Below, piece after piece: positions 1 through 6,525 of a stretch of 15,259 bases of DNA. The stretch's first letter is position 1. Every line of letters starts with the position of its first letter. The stretch spans positions 1 through 15,259 of the forward strand of contig CANRPQ010000024.1 in assembly GCA_947632525.1 (NCBI GenBank), written 5' to 3'. The notes under the pieces are model-generated. The model had not been told where the DNA came from. It saw only the letters and a program-made list of their open reading frames with translations, and ran no database searches. Source of the stretch: an uncultured Clostridia bacterium. GTDB lineage: Bacteria; Bacillota; Clostridia; TANB77; CAG-508. The position numbers were made by a program, and so were the translations under genes.

Positions 1-69
1 TTCGAACCATCGTACTCAAATGAGAACAGATTTACAGTCTGCCGCCTTTAGCCACTCGGCCACCTACCC
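1..69 (-). tRNA. tRNA-Tyr (GTA), partial at 3' end
   Basis: Read on the minus strand, the 7-base acceptor half GGGTAGG starts at 69, followed by T8, a class II-style D-arm, and an anticodon loop CTGTAAA that presents GTA. A variable arm and the start of the T-loop (GGTTCGAA) follow. The 3' acceptor half lies beyond the window edge, so pairing of the acceptor stem cannot be checked. It lies 16 bases downstream of the tRNA-Met gene and is probably co-transcribed with it. Confidence 0.93.
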
Positions 70-85
70 ATATATATTTAATTAT

Positions 86-162
86 TGGTGCGCCATCAAG
101 GATTCGAACCTTGGACCCACCGGTTATGAGCCGGTTGCTCTGACCAACTGAGCTAATGGCGC
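86..162 (-). tRNA. tRNA-Met (CAT), elongator type
   Basis: On the minus strand a full cloverleaf is visible. The acceptor GCGCCAT pairs with ATGGCGC, followed by discriminator A and an encoded CCA at 86-88. The D-arm is GCTC/GAGC, the anticodon stem is ACCGG/CCGGT around the loop CTCATAA, and the T-arm carries GGTTCGAATCC. The anticodon is CAT. The initiator hallmarks (unpaired first base, three G:C pairs at the base of the anticodon stem) are not both present, so it is not the initiator. A CAT anticodon could also be lysidine-modified tRNA-Ile2, and I cannot exclude that from sequence alone. Confidence 0.93.
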
Positions 163-180
163 ATGTTCAACGCAGATTTA

Positions 181-209
181 AGTATAAAACATTTTGTGTA
201 AAAAGTCAA
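181..209 (-). promoter_or_regulatory. Promoter of the tRNA-Met/tRNA-Tyr unit
   Basis: Minus-strand -35 TTGACT (204-209) and -10 TATACT (181-186) are separated by exactly 17 bases, an excellent match to the vegetative sigma-A consensus. The predicted start lies near 174, about 12 bases before the mature 5' end of tRNA-Met. Confidence 0.8.
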
Positions 210-247
210 TACTTTTCTACTTATTTTTAATAGGTTTTATAATTTAA

Positions 248-268
248 GCGGTTAGAAAATCTAACCGC
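248..268 (-). terminator. Hairpin terminator after the 282-residue gene
   Basis: A perfect 9-bp inverted repeat (GCGGTTAGA / TCTAACCGC) with a 3-base loop lies 20 bases after the stop codon of the 282-residue gene. The minus-strand tail is only modestly T-rich (TTAAATT), so termination may be incomplete. It also separates that gene from the tRNA promoter. Confidence 0.7.
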
Positions 269-288
269 CTTTATCTTTACCATTTTTC

Positions 289-1137
289 TTAGTTTGAGTT
301 TTGTTCTCCTTTTCCTTCTGGAAGTGCTGGAACTTGAAGTACAACCTTAATCTTCATAGCATAGCTAATTGCTCTTACAATTTTACTATTTTTTATTCTT
401 TGCCATAATGATGGTTTTACTTCTACTCTGGTTTGTTCGAAGTATGTTTGATCTTCTGACGCTTTTGCATTAACATTTCCTTCTACATCTTGAATATCAG
501 TTACTTGATTTTCTTGTGGAGTAGGTATTAATTTTAAAGCATCTGCTACTTCTATTCCAATATAACTTAAAGCTTTTGAGCGGTCTTCTATTCTTTCCAT
601 ATCAATTTCAATATGTAAGTTAGATTCTAGATTAACAATTCTAGCATTAATTAGTTTTACAGCATCTTGATAATTTTGAGATTTTGTTGATTTTGTTCTG
701 CCTATTACTCCCAATGTATCAATTATATCTTCTGGAAAATCACCAGAAATATTTTTTACTGCTTGTTTCCAATTATCTTCCTTGTTTTCTACTGTATCAA
801 GAATATCTCTTAATTCGCCAGCCAATGAAATATTTTTTTCTCTTTGGCGGATTAATTCCTCTATTCTTTTTGTATTTTCCTCAAATTGATTTGTTGCATA
901 TTCAACTAATTCATAAGCAGCTTTATATACACTTTTAGGGAAGTTCTTCTTTTTAGGATATTCTATTAAATATGTTTTTATAGATTCTATTAGATCCTTA
1001 AAATAAGCATCCTCTTCTAATTGTATAATTTGCTTTTTACTATTAGGATTAATTAATCTTTGAACCTTATCAATATTAGATAAAATTTTTTCTTCCGTGA
1101 TTACCATTCTCACGTTTACTATGCCAGATCTAGACAT
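289..1137 (-). CDS. Conserved-looking protein of unknown function, 282 aa
   Basis: I do not recognise this protein and assign no function. It is a hydrophilic, mostly helical-looking soluble protein with no signal peptide and no clear membrane segment. Residues about 75-120 are rich in Glu/Lys/Arg with heptad-like spacing and may form a short coiled coil. Residues about 210-240 are Gln/Asp/Glu-rich and probably flexible. The last 40 residues (from WQRIKNSKIV) are basic and partly amphipathic, then end in a polar tail. The ATG at 1135-1137 is supported by a strong AAAGGAGGG site 10 bases upstream; a later Met at residue 11 lacks comparable support. It is monocistronic, with its own promoter region and terminator. 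The promoter shares a WalR-like box with the mreB-like gene, which hints at an envelope-related role by inference only. Confidence 0.8.
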   Translation of the reverse strand: MSRSGIVNVRMVITEEKILSNIDKVQRLINPNSKKQIIQLEEDAYFKDLIESIKTYLIEYPKKKNFPKSVYKAAYELVEYATNQFEENTKRIEELIRQREKNISLAGELRDILDTVENKEDNWKQAVKNISGDFPEDIIDTLGVIGRTKSTKSQNYQDAVKLINARIVNLESNLHIEIDMERIEDRSKALSYIGIEVADALKLIPTPQENQVTDIQDVEGNVNAKASEDQTYFEQTRVEVKPSLWQRIKNSKIVRAISYAMKIKVVLQVPALPEGKGEQNSN

Positions 1138-1158
1138 TGTAAACCTTCCCTCCTTTAT

Positions 1159-1180
1159 CCTACGTGTTATTTCCCTACGT
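1159..1180 (-). repeat. Two 7-bp direct repeats in the leader of the 282-residue gene
   Basis: The plus-strand heptamer CCTACGT occurs at 1159-1165 and again at 1174-1180, 15 bases apart, just upstream of the ribosome-binding site. It could be a leader element or chance; nothing known is matched. Confidence 0.3.
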
Positions 1181-1187
1181 CGCTAAT

Positions 1188-1216
1188 ATTATACAATGAT
1201 ATTTTAAAAACTACAA
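1188..1216 (-). promoter_or_regulatory. Possible proximal promoter of the 282-residue gene
   Basis: A perfect -10 TATAAT (1188-1193) sits 17 bases from a weak -35 TTGTAG (1211-1216) on the minus strand. It would start transcription near 1181, about 44 bases before the start codon. It is an alternative or addition to the better-matched distal promoter at 1255-1283. Confidence 0.4.
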
Positions 1217-1248
1217 TAGGATTTTCTTTAAATTCTCTTTAAATTTCT

Positions 1249-1276
1249 GTTACAATTTTATTACAAGTTTTTTACG
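1249..1276 (-). promoter_or_regulatory. WalR-like direct-repeat operator (three half-sites)
   Basis: On the minus strand the half-sites are CGTAAA (1271-1276), TGTAAT (1260-1265) and TGTAAC (1249-1254), each separated by exactly 5 bases, an 11-bp period. Weaker TTTAAA hexamers continue the same phase at 1238-1243 and 1227-1232. TGTWAH-N5-TGTWAH is the published recognition pattern of WalR, an OmpR-family regulator of cell-wall metabolism in Bacillota. Overlap with the distal -10 suggests repression of that promoter. Seen: the repeats and spacing. Inferred: the identity of the regulator. Confidence 0.5.
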
Positions 1277-1283
1277 AAGTCAA
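1255..1283 (-). promoter_or_regulatory. Distal promoter of the 282-residue gene, overlapping a WalR-like box
   Basis: Minus-strand -35 TTGACT (1278-1283) and -10 TAAAAT (1255-1260) are separated by exactly 17 bases. The -10 hexamer occupies the 5-base gap, plus one base, between two TGTAA half-sites. This is the same register as in the mreB-like promoter at 5057-5085. Confidence 0.55.
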
Positions 1284-1360
1284 GAATATTTTGTAATTAT
1301 TTGTCTTTTTTTGTTTCTATATTTTACATCTGGCTATTCCGTAGGGTTTTAAGCATTTAA

Positions 1361-1392
1361 AAAGCGAAAATTATATGAATAATTCTCGCTTA
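1361..1392 (-). terminator. Terminator of the tetR-acyl-CoA synthetase operon
   Basis: An inverted repeat of 12 bp with one mismatch (AGCGAGAATTAT / ATAATTTTCGCT, minus strand) around a 4-base loop lies 12 bases beyond the synthetase stop codon. It is followed by a TTTTTAAA tail on the minus strand. Confidence 0.75.
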
Positions 1393-1404
1393 ATTTTAAT
1401 TATA

Positions 1405-3279
1405 TTAATCTTTTTTTAATTCAGCATATCTTTTGATTTTCATTGTTGTTGTTTTTTCAAATTCATCGTGTTTTATTTCTAAGTTTTTAATTGCTTTATA
1501 TGATGTTAGTTGTTTATTTACTTCTTTAATTTTTTCCCAAATGATTTCTCTTACTTTTTCTTCAGGTAAATCTTTTCCATATTTAGCTTCTATTTCTTCA
1601 AAGTTTGGAATTACCTTTACGGAAATTATTAGTTCTTTATTTGCATCTTCTTTTGGCGCTTCTTTTCCATAAACCATACATTCTTTAATTTCTGGAATTT
1701 GTCCTAATAAAAGTTCTATTTCTTCTGGATAAATGTTTTTACCATTTTGAGTAACAATTACATTTTTGCTTCTTCCTGTGATGTATAAAAATCCGTCATC
1801 ATCTAAATATCCAACATCACCTGAGTGGAACCACCTTTGTCCTTCAGATACTTCTATTGCTTCTTTTGTTGCTTCTTCATCTTCATAATATCCAATCATT
1901 AAAGTTGGAGTTTTTATTAATACTTCTCCTTCTCCATTTTGATTTGGATTATCAATTTTTAATTCCGCTTGAAAAATTGCTTTTCCTGCTGAACCTACTT
2001 TTGGTTGAAATTCAGGTGTTAAGGCTGAAATAGGAGCTGTTTCAGTTAGTCCATATCCTTGTAAAAAGATTATTCCAATGTCTTCTACCCATTTTCCTAT
2101 TTTTGCATCAATAGGAGCTGCAGCAGATACAATAATTCTTAATTTTCCACCTAAATTTTCATGTATTTCTGCAAACACCTTACGTTTTACATCAACACCA
2201 ACTGTTTTTAAAGCGTTTGTTACATGTATCATAGAGTTTACTAGTCCTTCTTTCTTGCTCTTTTTGATATTTGCATTTATCTTACGATATAAATTTTCAA
2301 TTAGAAGTGGAACTGCTAGCAAGCATGTTGGATTTGTTTCCTTAAAATTAGGTACAATATGTTTTAATCCTTGACATATTGCAATAGAGCATCCATATGC
2401 CATTGGTAGTAAAAATCCAATTGAAGATTCATATGTGTGATGTAGTGGTAATACTGAGAAAAATCTGTCTGTTGGATATAGTTTTACATATGCAGATACG
2501 GCATTAATGTTTTCAGCTAAGTTACGGCTAGATAGCATAACTCCTTTTGCATTAGATGTTGTTCCTGATGTGAATAATAATACTTTGAATGCATCAGGTA
2601 TAATTTCTATTTTTGAGTATGAATCATCACCATTTTCTACTAAAGTTTTTCCTTCATCAATTAAGTAGTTCATTCCTACATTTTTTCCATTAAATCCATC
2701 TTCTGAATACATTTTTACAAAATATTTTACTTCTGGTACATTCTCCATAATTTTTTTAATAGAGTCTGCTTTCTTTTCAGAATAGATAATTACATCTGCT
2801 TTTGACCTTTTTACTACATTTTCTAGTTCATTATCTGGTAATTCTTTATCAGTTGGTACAGCAATTCCATTACCGCAAAGCATAGCCATATATGATACGT
2901 ACCAGTCATATGTTGTTTCACTAATTATTAAAACTCTCGAATCATTTTCAATTTTTAGTTTTCTTTTTAAAGCTGTTCCAAATCCAATTACATCTTTACC
3001 AAATTGTTTATAGCTAATTTCAGTATATTTTCCCTTTGAATCAAATTTTTCTAAAATAAACTCTTTGTCTCCATATAGTTTAATAGACCTATAAAACACT
3101 TCTTGCATAGTTGCATATGATGTTGCATCATAGTTTTTATTGTCTTTCTTCTTTTGATTCTCTTGTGCTTTTTGAAGTGCCTCGTAATCAACTTTTACTT
3201 CATCAATTGTAGGCATATCCTTCATTTTAATCTTTGGAAATTTAAAATTTGGTACTTTAAAGTCTCTTAATCCTCTCAT
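1405..3279 (-). CDS. Long-chain fatty acid-CoA ligase (AMP-binding, FadD-like)
   Basis: The protein activates a fatty acid with ATP to an acyl-adenylate and then an acyl-CoA, at the membrane or in the cytosol. At 624 aa it has the usual length of the long-chain acyl-CoA synthetase family. The adenylate-forming motifs are clear: phosphate loop TSGTTSNAKG at about 237-246, GYGLTET at 408-414, SGD at 486-488, and the hinge region GR at 502-503 followed by NGKNIYPEEIE. A lysine-rich C-terminal TTTMKIKR (about 610-617) carries the catalytic lysine candidate in place of the common PKTxxGK form. The N-terminal 25 residues are basic with alternating Phe/Pro/Lys and could aid membrane contact. The start ATG follows AAGGAG by 6 bases. 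It lies 27 bases after the TetR gene, so the two are very likely co-transcribed. Chain-length preference cannot be read from sequence. Confidence 0.93.
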   Translation of the reverse strand: MRGLRDFKVPNFKFPKIKMKDMPTIDEVKVDYEALQKAQENQKKKDNKNYDATSYATMQEVFYRSIKLYGDKEFILEKFDSKGKYTEISYKQFGKDVIGFGTALKRKLKIENDSRVLIISETTYDWYVSYMAMLCGNGIAVPTDKELPDNELENVVKRSKADVIIYSEKKADSIKKIMENVPEVKYFVKMYSEDGFNGKNVGMNYLIDEGKTLVENGDDSYSKIEIIPDAFKVLLFTSGTTSNAKGVMLSSRNLAENINAVSAYVKLYPTDRFFSVLPLHHTYESSIGFLLPMAYGCSIAICQGLKHIVPNFKETNPTCLLAVPLLIENLYRKINANIKKSKKEGLVNSMIHVTNALKTVGVDVKRKVFAEIHENLGGKLRIIVSAAAPIDAKIGKWVEDIGIIFLQGYGLTETAPISALTPEFQPKVGSAGKAIFQAELKIDNPNQNGEGEVLIKTPTLMIGYYEDEEATKEAIEVSEGQRWFHSGDVGYLDDDGFLYITGRSKNVIVTQNGKNIYPEEIELLLGQIPEIKECMVYGKEAPKEDANKELIISVKVIPNFEEIEAKYGKDLPEEKVREIIWEKIKEVNKQLTSYKAIKNLEIKHDEFEKTTTMKIKRYAELKKD

Positions 3280-3306
3280 TTTTAACTCCTTTTTATTTAA
3301 TATATT

Positions 3307-3882
3307 TTAATTAATCTTTCTTAATTTTCTTATAAATGTTTTTTCTATTTCTTTATCTAAGTTAGATACATCTAATTCTTCATCATTATGTCTCATTTTA
3401 TATATTAAGCTTGAGCAAGTAAATCCAAAAATTCCAGATGCTATTACATTTGGATCACCTTCTATAATTTCTCCCTTTTGAATTCCTTGTTTTACAATTT
3501 CTTCAATCATTTGAATATATTCAAATATATATGACCTGCACATTTGTGACCTTTGGTCATTTCCCCATATTTGACTAAGAATAATTGCCATAAAATTTTC
3601 GTATTTAACTAATATTTTTATTTGTATCAACACAATAGCTCTAATTTTATCAATTGAGTTGTCTAACTTATCTGTTTTTATTTCTATGCTATTTTTTAAA
3701 AGTTTTACTCCTTCTTCCACTAGAAAGTTAAAAATTTCTTCTTTACTTGAAAAATGATAATATAACGTTCCTTTTGCAACTCCAACGGTTGCAGTTATTT
3801 CTTCAATGCTTGTAGCATCATATCCTTTTTCAGCAAATAGTTTCATAGAAGTTTCAAATATTTCTCTCTTTGTTTTATTCAT
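3307..3882 (-). CDS. TetR/AcrR-family transcriptional regulator
   Basis: This 191-aa protein has the TetR fold layout. An N-terminal three-helix DNA-binding domain (residues about 5-50) contains the helix-turn-helix TSIEEITATVGVAKGTLYYHF, followed by a variable helical ligand-binding domain. The ATG follows a GAGGAG site by 5 bases. It is the first gene of an operon with the long-chain acyl-CoA synthetase 27 bases downstream. In Bacillus subtilis the TetR-type FadR sits beside lcfA and senses acyl-CoAs, so a fatty-acid-responsive repressor controlling its own operon is the best guess. This is inference from context: the ligand domain cannot be identified by eye, and no clear palindromic operator was found in its promoter. 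Confidence 0.9.
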   Translation of the reverse strand: MNKTKREIFETSMKLFAEKGYDATSIEEITATVGVAKGTLYYHFSSKEEIFNFLVEEGVKLLKNSIEIKTDKLDNSIDKIRAIVLIQIKILVKYENFMAIILSQIWGNDQRSQMCRSYIFEYIQMIEEIVKQGIQKGEIIEGDPNVIASGIFGFTCSSLIYKMRHNDEELDVSNLDKEIEKTFIRKLRKIN

Positions 3883-3920
3883 ATTGCTCCTCTTGATTTT
3901 ACTATAAATTAATTGCTATT

Positions 3921-3949
3921 ATTATATAATTTTCTTTTGTTTTTTGCAA
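3921..3949 (-). promoter_or_regulatory. Promoter of the tetR-acyl-CoA synthetase operon
   Basis: Minus-strand -35 TTGCAA (3944-3949) and -10 TATAAT (3921-3926) have a 17-base spacer. The promoter lies 38 bases upstream of the tetR start and just downstream of the mreB terminator, so the operon is transcribed independently of mreB. Confidence 0.65.
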
Positions 3950-3958
3950 TATAAAAAG

Positions 3959-3986
3959 AAAAAGTTGAACATACAGTCAACTTTTT
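3959..3986 (-). terminator. Terminator of the mreB-like gene
   Basis: A 10-bp perfect inverted repeat (AAAAAGTTGA / TCAACTTTTT) with an 8-base loop lies 10 bases after the stop codon. On the minus strand it ends in T-runs (CTTTTTATA). Being symmetrical, it could also act on the plus strand. Confidence 0.8.
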
Positions 3987-3996
3987 TCTTTTGAAT

Positions 3997-5001
3997 CTAT
4001 TTTCTTTTTTTAGAATCTAATATATCTAAATTATCTAATGCTTTTCCTGTTCCCAATGCTACGCAAGAAACTGCATCTTGTGCAATCATGACATTAATTC
4101 CTGTTTTTTCTTGTAGTAACTTATCTAGTCCGTCTACTAAGCATCCACCGCCTGTCATATAAATTCCTCTGTCACTAATATCTGCTGCCAATTCTGGTGG
4201 TGTTTTTTCTAATACACTATGTACAGCATCTACTACCATCATAGCAGGTTCGGTTAATGCTTCTAATATTTCACTAGAATGAACTGTTATTGTTTTAGGA
4301 AGTCCCGTTACTAAATCTCTCCCTCTAATGTCCATTTCCATATCTTGAATTTTTGGATATACACATCCAATATTAATTTTTAAATCCTCTGCTGTTCTTT
4401 CACCAATCATTACATTATATTTCTTTTTTATATATCGCACAATAGCCTCATCAAATTTATCTCCTGCTACTTTTAGTGAGGTACTAACTACTGAGCCACC
4501 TAGAGAAATAACTGCAATATCTGTGGTTCCACCACCAATATCTACTACCATATTTCCACATGGTTTTGATATATCTAATCCAGCACCAATAGCTGCTGCA
4601 ATTGGTTCTTCTATTAAATATACCCTTCTTGCTCCAGCTTGTGAAGCAGCATCAATAACTGCTTTTTTTTCTACTTCAGTTACTTGTGAAGGAATACAAA
4701 TCATTATTCTCGGTGCGAATATAAATCTTCCACAAACACGATTAATAAAATATTTTAACATTTTTTCTGTTACTGTATAATTAGATATAACCCCGTCTCT
4801 TAATGGTCTTGTTGCTACAATATTACCTGGAGTTCTTCCTAACATTCTTCTTGCTTCTTTACCTACTGCTAATACATCTCCAGTGTTATTATCCACAGCA
4901 ACAACAGATGGCTCTCTTAAAACTATTCCTTTTCCTTTTACATAAGCAATAACTGTGGCTGTTCCTAAATCTATTCCTATATCTTGTCCATACTTAAACA
5001 T
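3997..5001 (-). CDS. mreB: Rod shape-determining actin homologue (MreB/Mbl family)
   Basis: This bacterial actin forms ATP-dependent filaments under the membrane and directs elongation-phase peptidoglycan synthesis. The length, 334 aa, is typical. Counting from the chosen start, visible motifs are phosphate-1 DLGTA (11-15), GRTPGNIVA (55-63), the EEP motif (131-133), phosphate-2 DIGGGTTD (154-161), RGRDLVTGLPKTI (226-238), KTPPELAADI (266-275) and the adenosine motif TGGG (283-286). The hydrophobic loop RFIFAP (92-97) fits the membrane-insertion loop. The gene stands alone, without mreC and mreD, so it may be an Mbl- or MreBH-like paralogue; the sequence reads closest to MreB/Mbl. An in-frame ATG two codons earlier (5005-5007) is only 3 bases from the Shine-Dalgarno, while this ATG is 9 bases away and gives the family-typical MF start. 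A WalR-like repeat array overlaps the promoter. Confidence 0.95.
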   Translation of the reverse strand: MFKYGQDIGIDLGTATVIAYVKGKGIVLREPSVVAVDNNTGDVLAVGKEARRMLGRTPGNIVATRPLRDGVISNYTVTEKMLKYFINRVCGRFIFAPRIMICIPSQVTEVEKKAVIDAASQAGARRVYLIEEPIAAAIGAGLDISKPCGNMVVDIGGGTTDIAVISLGGSVVSTSLKVAGDKFDEAIVRYIKKKYNVMIGERTAEDLKINIGCVYPKIQDMEMDIRGRDLVTGLPKTITVHSSEILEALTEPAMMVVDAVHSVLEKTPPELAADISDRGIYMTGGGCLVDGLDKLLQEKTGINVMIAQDAVSCVALGTGKALDNLDILDSKKRK

Positions 5002-5010
5002 TATCATCTT

Positions 5011-5016
5011 TCCTTT
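5011..5016 (-). promoter_or_regulatory. Ribosome-binding site deciding the mreB start
   Basis: AAAGGA (minus strand) is 9 bases from the ATG at 4999-5001 but only 3 bases from the in-frame ATG at 5005-5007. This favours the shorter protein. Confidence 0.6.
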
Positions 5017-5028
5017 CAGAAAATAAAT

Positions 5029-5067
5029 GTTACATCAATATTACATTTTTGTTACAATTATATTACA
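5029..5067 (-). promoter_or_regulatory. Four-half-site WalR-like array at the mreB promoter
   Basis: On the minus strand the hexamers are TGTAAT (5062-5067), TGTAAC (5051-5056), TGTAAT (5040-5045) and TGTAAC (5029-5034). All three gaps are exactly 5 bases, so the half-sites recur every 11 bp on one face of the helix. This matches the WalR/YycF consensus TGTWAH-N5-TGTWAH twice in tandem. The array covers the -10 region and the early transcribed leader, a position expected to repress. Seen: sequence and phasing. Established: the WalR consensus. Inferred: that a WalR orthologue binds here. Confidence 0.6.
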
Positions 5068-5085
5068 AGTATTATAAAATAGCAA
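5057..5085 (-). promoter_or_regulatory. Promoter of the mreB-like gene
   Basis: Minus-strand -35 TTGCTA (5080-5085) and a perfect -10 TATAAT (5057-5062) have a 17-base spacer. The predicted start is near 5050, giving a leader of about 50 bases. A second TATAAT at 5071-5076 has no acceptable -35. The -10 lies between two TGTAA half-sites, as in the promoter at 1255-1283. Confidence 0.6.
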
Positions 5086-5186
5086 TGTATTTTTTTATTT
5101 TTCTTAAAAAAATGTGTTGTTATTTATAAATGATAACTACTTAACCCCATTGTATAGCTATTATTTTCAATTTTTCATATACAATA

Positions 5187-5218
5187 AAAATGAAGTACGA
5201 TTTTACATACTTCATTTT
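5187..5218 (-). terminator. Terminator of the lexA-membrane protein operon
   Basis: An 11-bp perfect inverted repeat (AAAATGAAGTA / TACTTCATTTT) with a 10-base loop lies 25 bases after the stop codon of the 172-residue gene. It is followed by TATTG on the minus strand, with the U-tract formed by the stem end. The rest of the gap up to the mreB promoter (about 5086-5186) shows nothing I can name. Confidence 0.7.
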
Positions 5219-5243
5219 ATCCATTTTTTTATCATATATACAA

Positions 5244-5762
5244 TTATAATAGGAAATATCCTAAAATGACAGCACTTATTAATCCTGCTGGTCCATATAC
5301 TGGGTCAATTTTTAATTCTTCTTCTGTAGCTTTTTCTATATCTGCCACATCTACCATGTTAACTTCAACAGAAGTAACATTGTCATATCTAAAGCCTAGT
5401 TCGTATTTTTGCTCTTCCCCTTCATATAACTTATCTAATTTTAGGTACTTTGTTCCCACATTTGTATTTCTATCTGTATAAAAATCAAATTTAAGGTATT
5501 TATCTTCTACAATATCACCTGTTGTATTTTTAACTTTTCCCTTTACATTACCATTTACGTTAGATGCTTCCGCAACTTCTACAGTAACTTCTGGAGATAT
5601 AATATTTACTTCATAACTTTTCATTGGTTTATACAATGATTTTGTATAGGCATACATCATAAAATCTGAAAATATAAAAAATGCAACAAATATAAGTAAA
5701 TAGCAAAAGAATACTTTCATCCTTGGACGCCTATCAAAAAACCATATATCTAAGTAGTCCAT
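5244..5762 (-). CDS. Small membrane protein with FxLYD-like extracytoplasmic domain, unknown function
   Basis: This 172-aa protein has a short basic N-terminus (DRRPRMK), a transmembrane helix at about residues 16-39, and an extracytoplasmic domain at about 45-150. A second hydrophobic segment (about 155-172) ends the protein without a polar tail. The central domain has the pattern of FxLYD-type beta domains: GxVKNTTGDIVEDKYLKFDFY, then vGTKYLKLDKLYEGEEQKYEL; this is recognition by eye, not a search result. The ATG is preceded by a GGGGAG site. It starts 34 bases after the lexA stop with no promoter or terminator between, so it is probably SOS-co-transcribed. In B. subtilis the lexA neighbour yneA encodes a membrane division inhibitor, but this protein is not recognisably YneA (no LysM). 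A link to division arrest is speculative. Confidence 0.82.
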   Translation of the reverse strand: MDYLDIWFFDRRPRMKVFFCYLLIFVAFFIFSDFMMYAYTKSLYKPMKSYEVNIISPEVTVEVAEASNVNGNVKGKVKNTTGDIVEDKYLKFDFYTDRNTNVGTKYLKLDKLYEGEEQKYELGFRYDNVTSVEVNMVDVADIEKATEEELKIDPVYGPAGLISAVILGYFLL

Positions 5763-5796
5763 TTAATTTCTCCCCTTCTTAATAAATTTAAAGTTA

Positions 5797-6462
5797 TTAA
5801 AGTTTTCTAAATACACCTGCTACTTTTCCTAGAATTTCACAAGTTGGAACAATTATTGGGTCCATTGTGCTGTTTTCAGGTTGTAATCTAATATGATCTT
5901 TTTCTTTATAAAAAGTTTTAACTGTTGCTTCATCTCCTATTAAGGCAACTACTATTTCACCATTTTCTGCAGTATTTTGCCTTTTTACTAGGATATAATC
6001 TCCACTTAAAATACCTGCTTCAATCATACTTTCCCCACGAACTGTAAGCATAAAGCTTTCACTGTTTCCAACAAAATCTATAGGAATTGGGAAAGTATCT
6101 GTAATATTTTCTACTGCTAAAATTGGCTCACCTGCTGTAATTTTGCCTATTACTGGAACTTCTACCATTTCTTTTCCAGTATAATAATTTTTTTGTTCAT
6201 TCTTTTTGGTTAAATCTTCACCATTTCCACCTTTTAGTAGTCTTAAGGTTCTACCTTTTTGCTCTTCCTTTTTTATATAACCTTTTTTCACAAGTCCTGC
6301 TAAATAAGTGTGAACAGTAGCTGTTGATTTTAGCCCTACTGCTTTACCTATTTCTCTTACTGATGGAGCATATCCATTTTCTTCAATCTCTTTCTGAATA
6401 AATTTTAGAATTGCCTTTTCTCTTTTATTAATTGCTGTTGGATCTTTTGCTTTTCTTGGCAT
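5797..6462 (-). CDS. lexA: LexA repressor (SOS regulator, S24 autoprotease)
   Basis: LexA represses DNA-damage genes and cleaves itself when RecA filaments form. The 221-aa protein has an N-terminal winged helix (residues about 10-75, with YAPSVREIGKAVGLKSTATV holding the recognition helix). A linker follows, then the scissile Ala110-Gly111 in KITAGEP, catalytic Ser145 in RGESM, and general-base Lys182 in ATVKTFYKE. All key residues are present, so it should be self-cleaving. The ATG follows AAGGAG by 10 bases. It is the first gene of an operon with a small membrane protein. No canonical Gram-positive LexA operator (GAAC-N4-GTTC) is visible in its promoter, so classical autoregulation is not evident; the operator may be diverged. 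Confidence 0.97.
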   Translation of the reverse strand: MPRKAKDPTAINKREKAILKFIQKEIEENGYAPSVREIGKAVGLKSTATVHTYLAGLVKKGYIKKEEQKGRTLRLLKGGNGEDLTKKNEQKNYYTGKEMVEVPVIGKITAGEPILAVENITDTFPIPIDFVGNSESFMLTVRGESMIEAGILSGDYILVKRQNTAENGEIVVALIGDEATVKTFYKEKDHIRLQPENSTMDPIIVPTCEILGKVAGVFRKL

Positions 6463-6525
6463 TTTTACATCACTCCTTATTTTATTTTAAATTTATTAAT
6501 AGCATTTTTATCTTCATCCTTTTAT

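Noticed and set aside
86..162. tRNA-Ile2 with a lysidine-modified CAT anticodon
   Set aside because: Cannot be separated from elongator tRNA-Met by eye. Met is kept as the default and the ambiguity is stated in the entry.
684..938. Plus-strand frame opposite the 282-residue gene, hydrophobic and Leu/Tyr-rich
   Set aside because: No ribosome-binding site; its composition is what the complement of a Lys/Glu/Asn-rich gene gives. The same applies to the other plus-strand frames opposite the synthetase, mreB, the permease and the Fn3 gene.
1211..1243. TTTAAA hexamers as a further activator array upstream of the proximal promoter at 1188-1216
   Set aside because: The 11-bp phase is real, but TTTAAA is too degenerate and too common in AT-rich DNA to count as extra half-sites; mentioned only within the operator entry.
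6482..6517. An 11-codon open frame in the lexA leader (MKIKMLLINLK)
   Set aside because: Its start lies almost at the predicted transcription start, has no usable ribosome-binding site, and AT-rich leaders yield such frames by chance.
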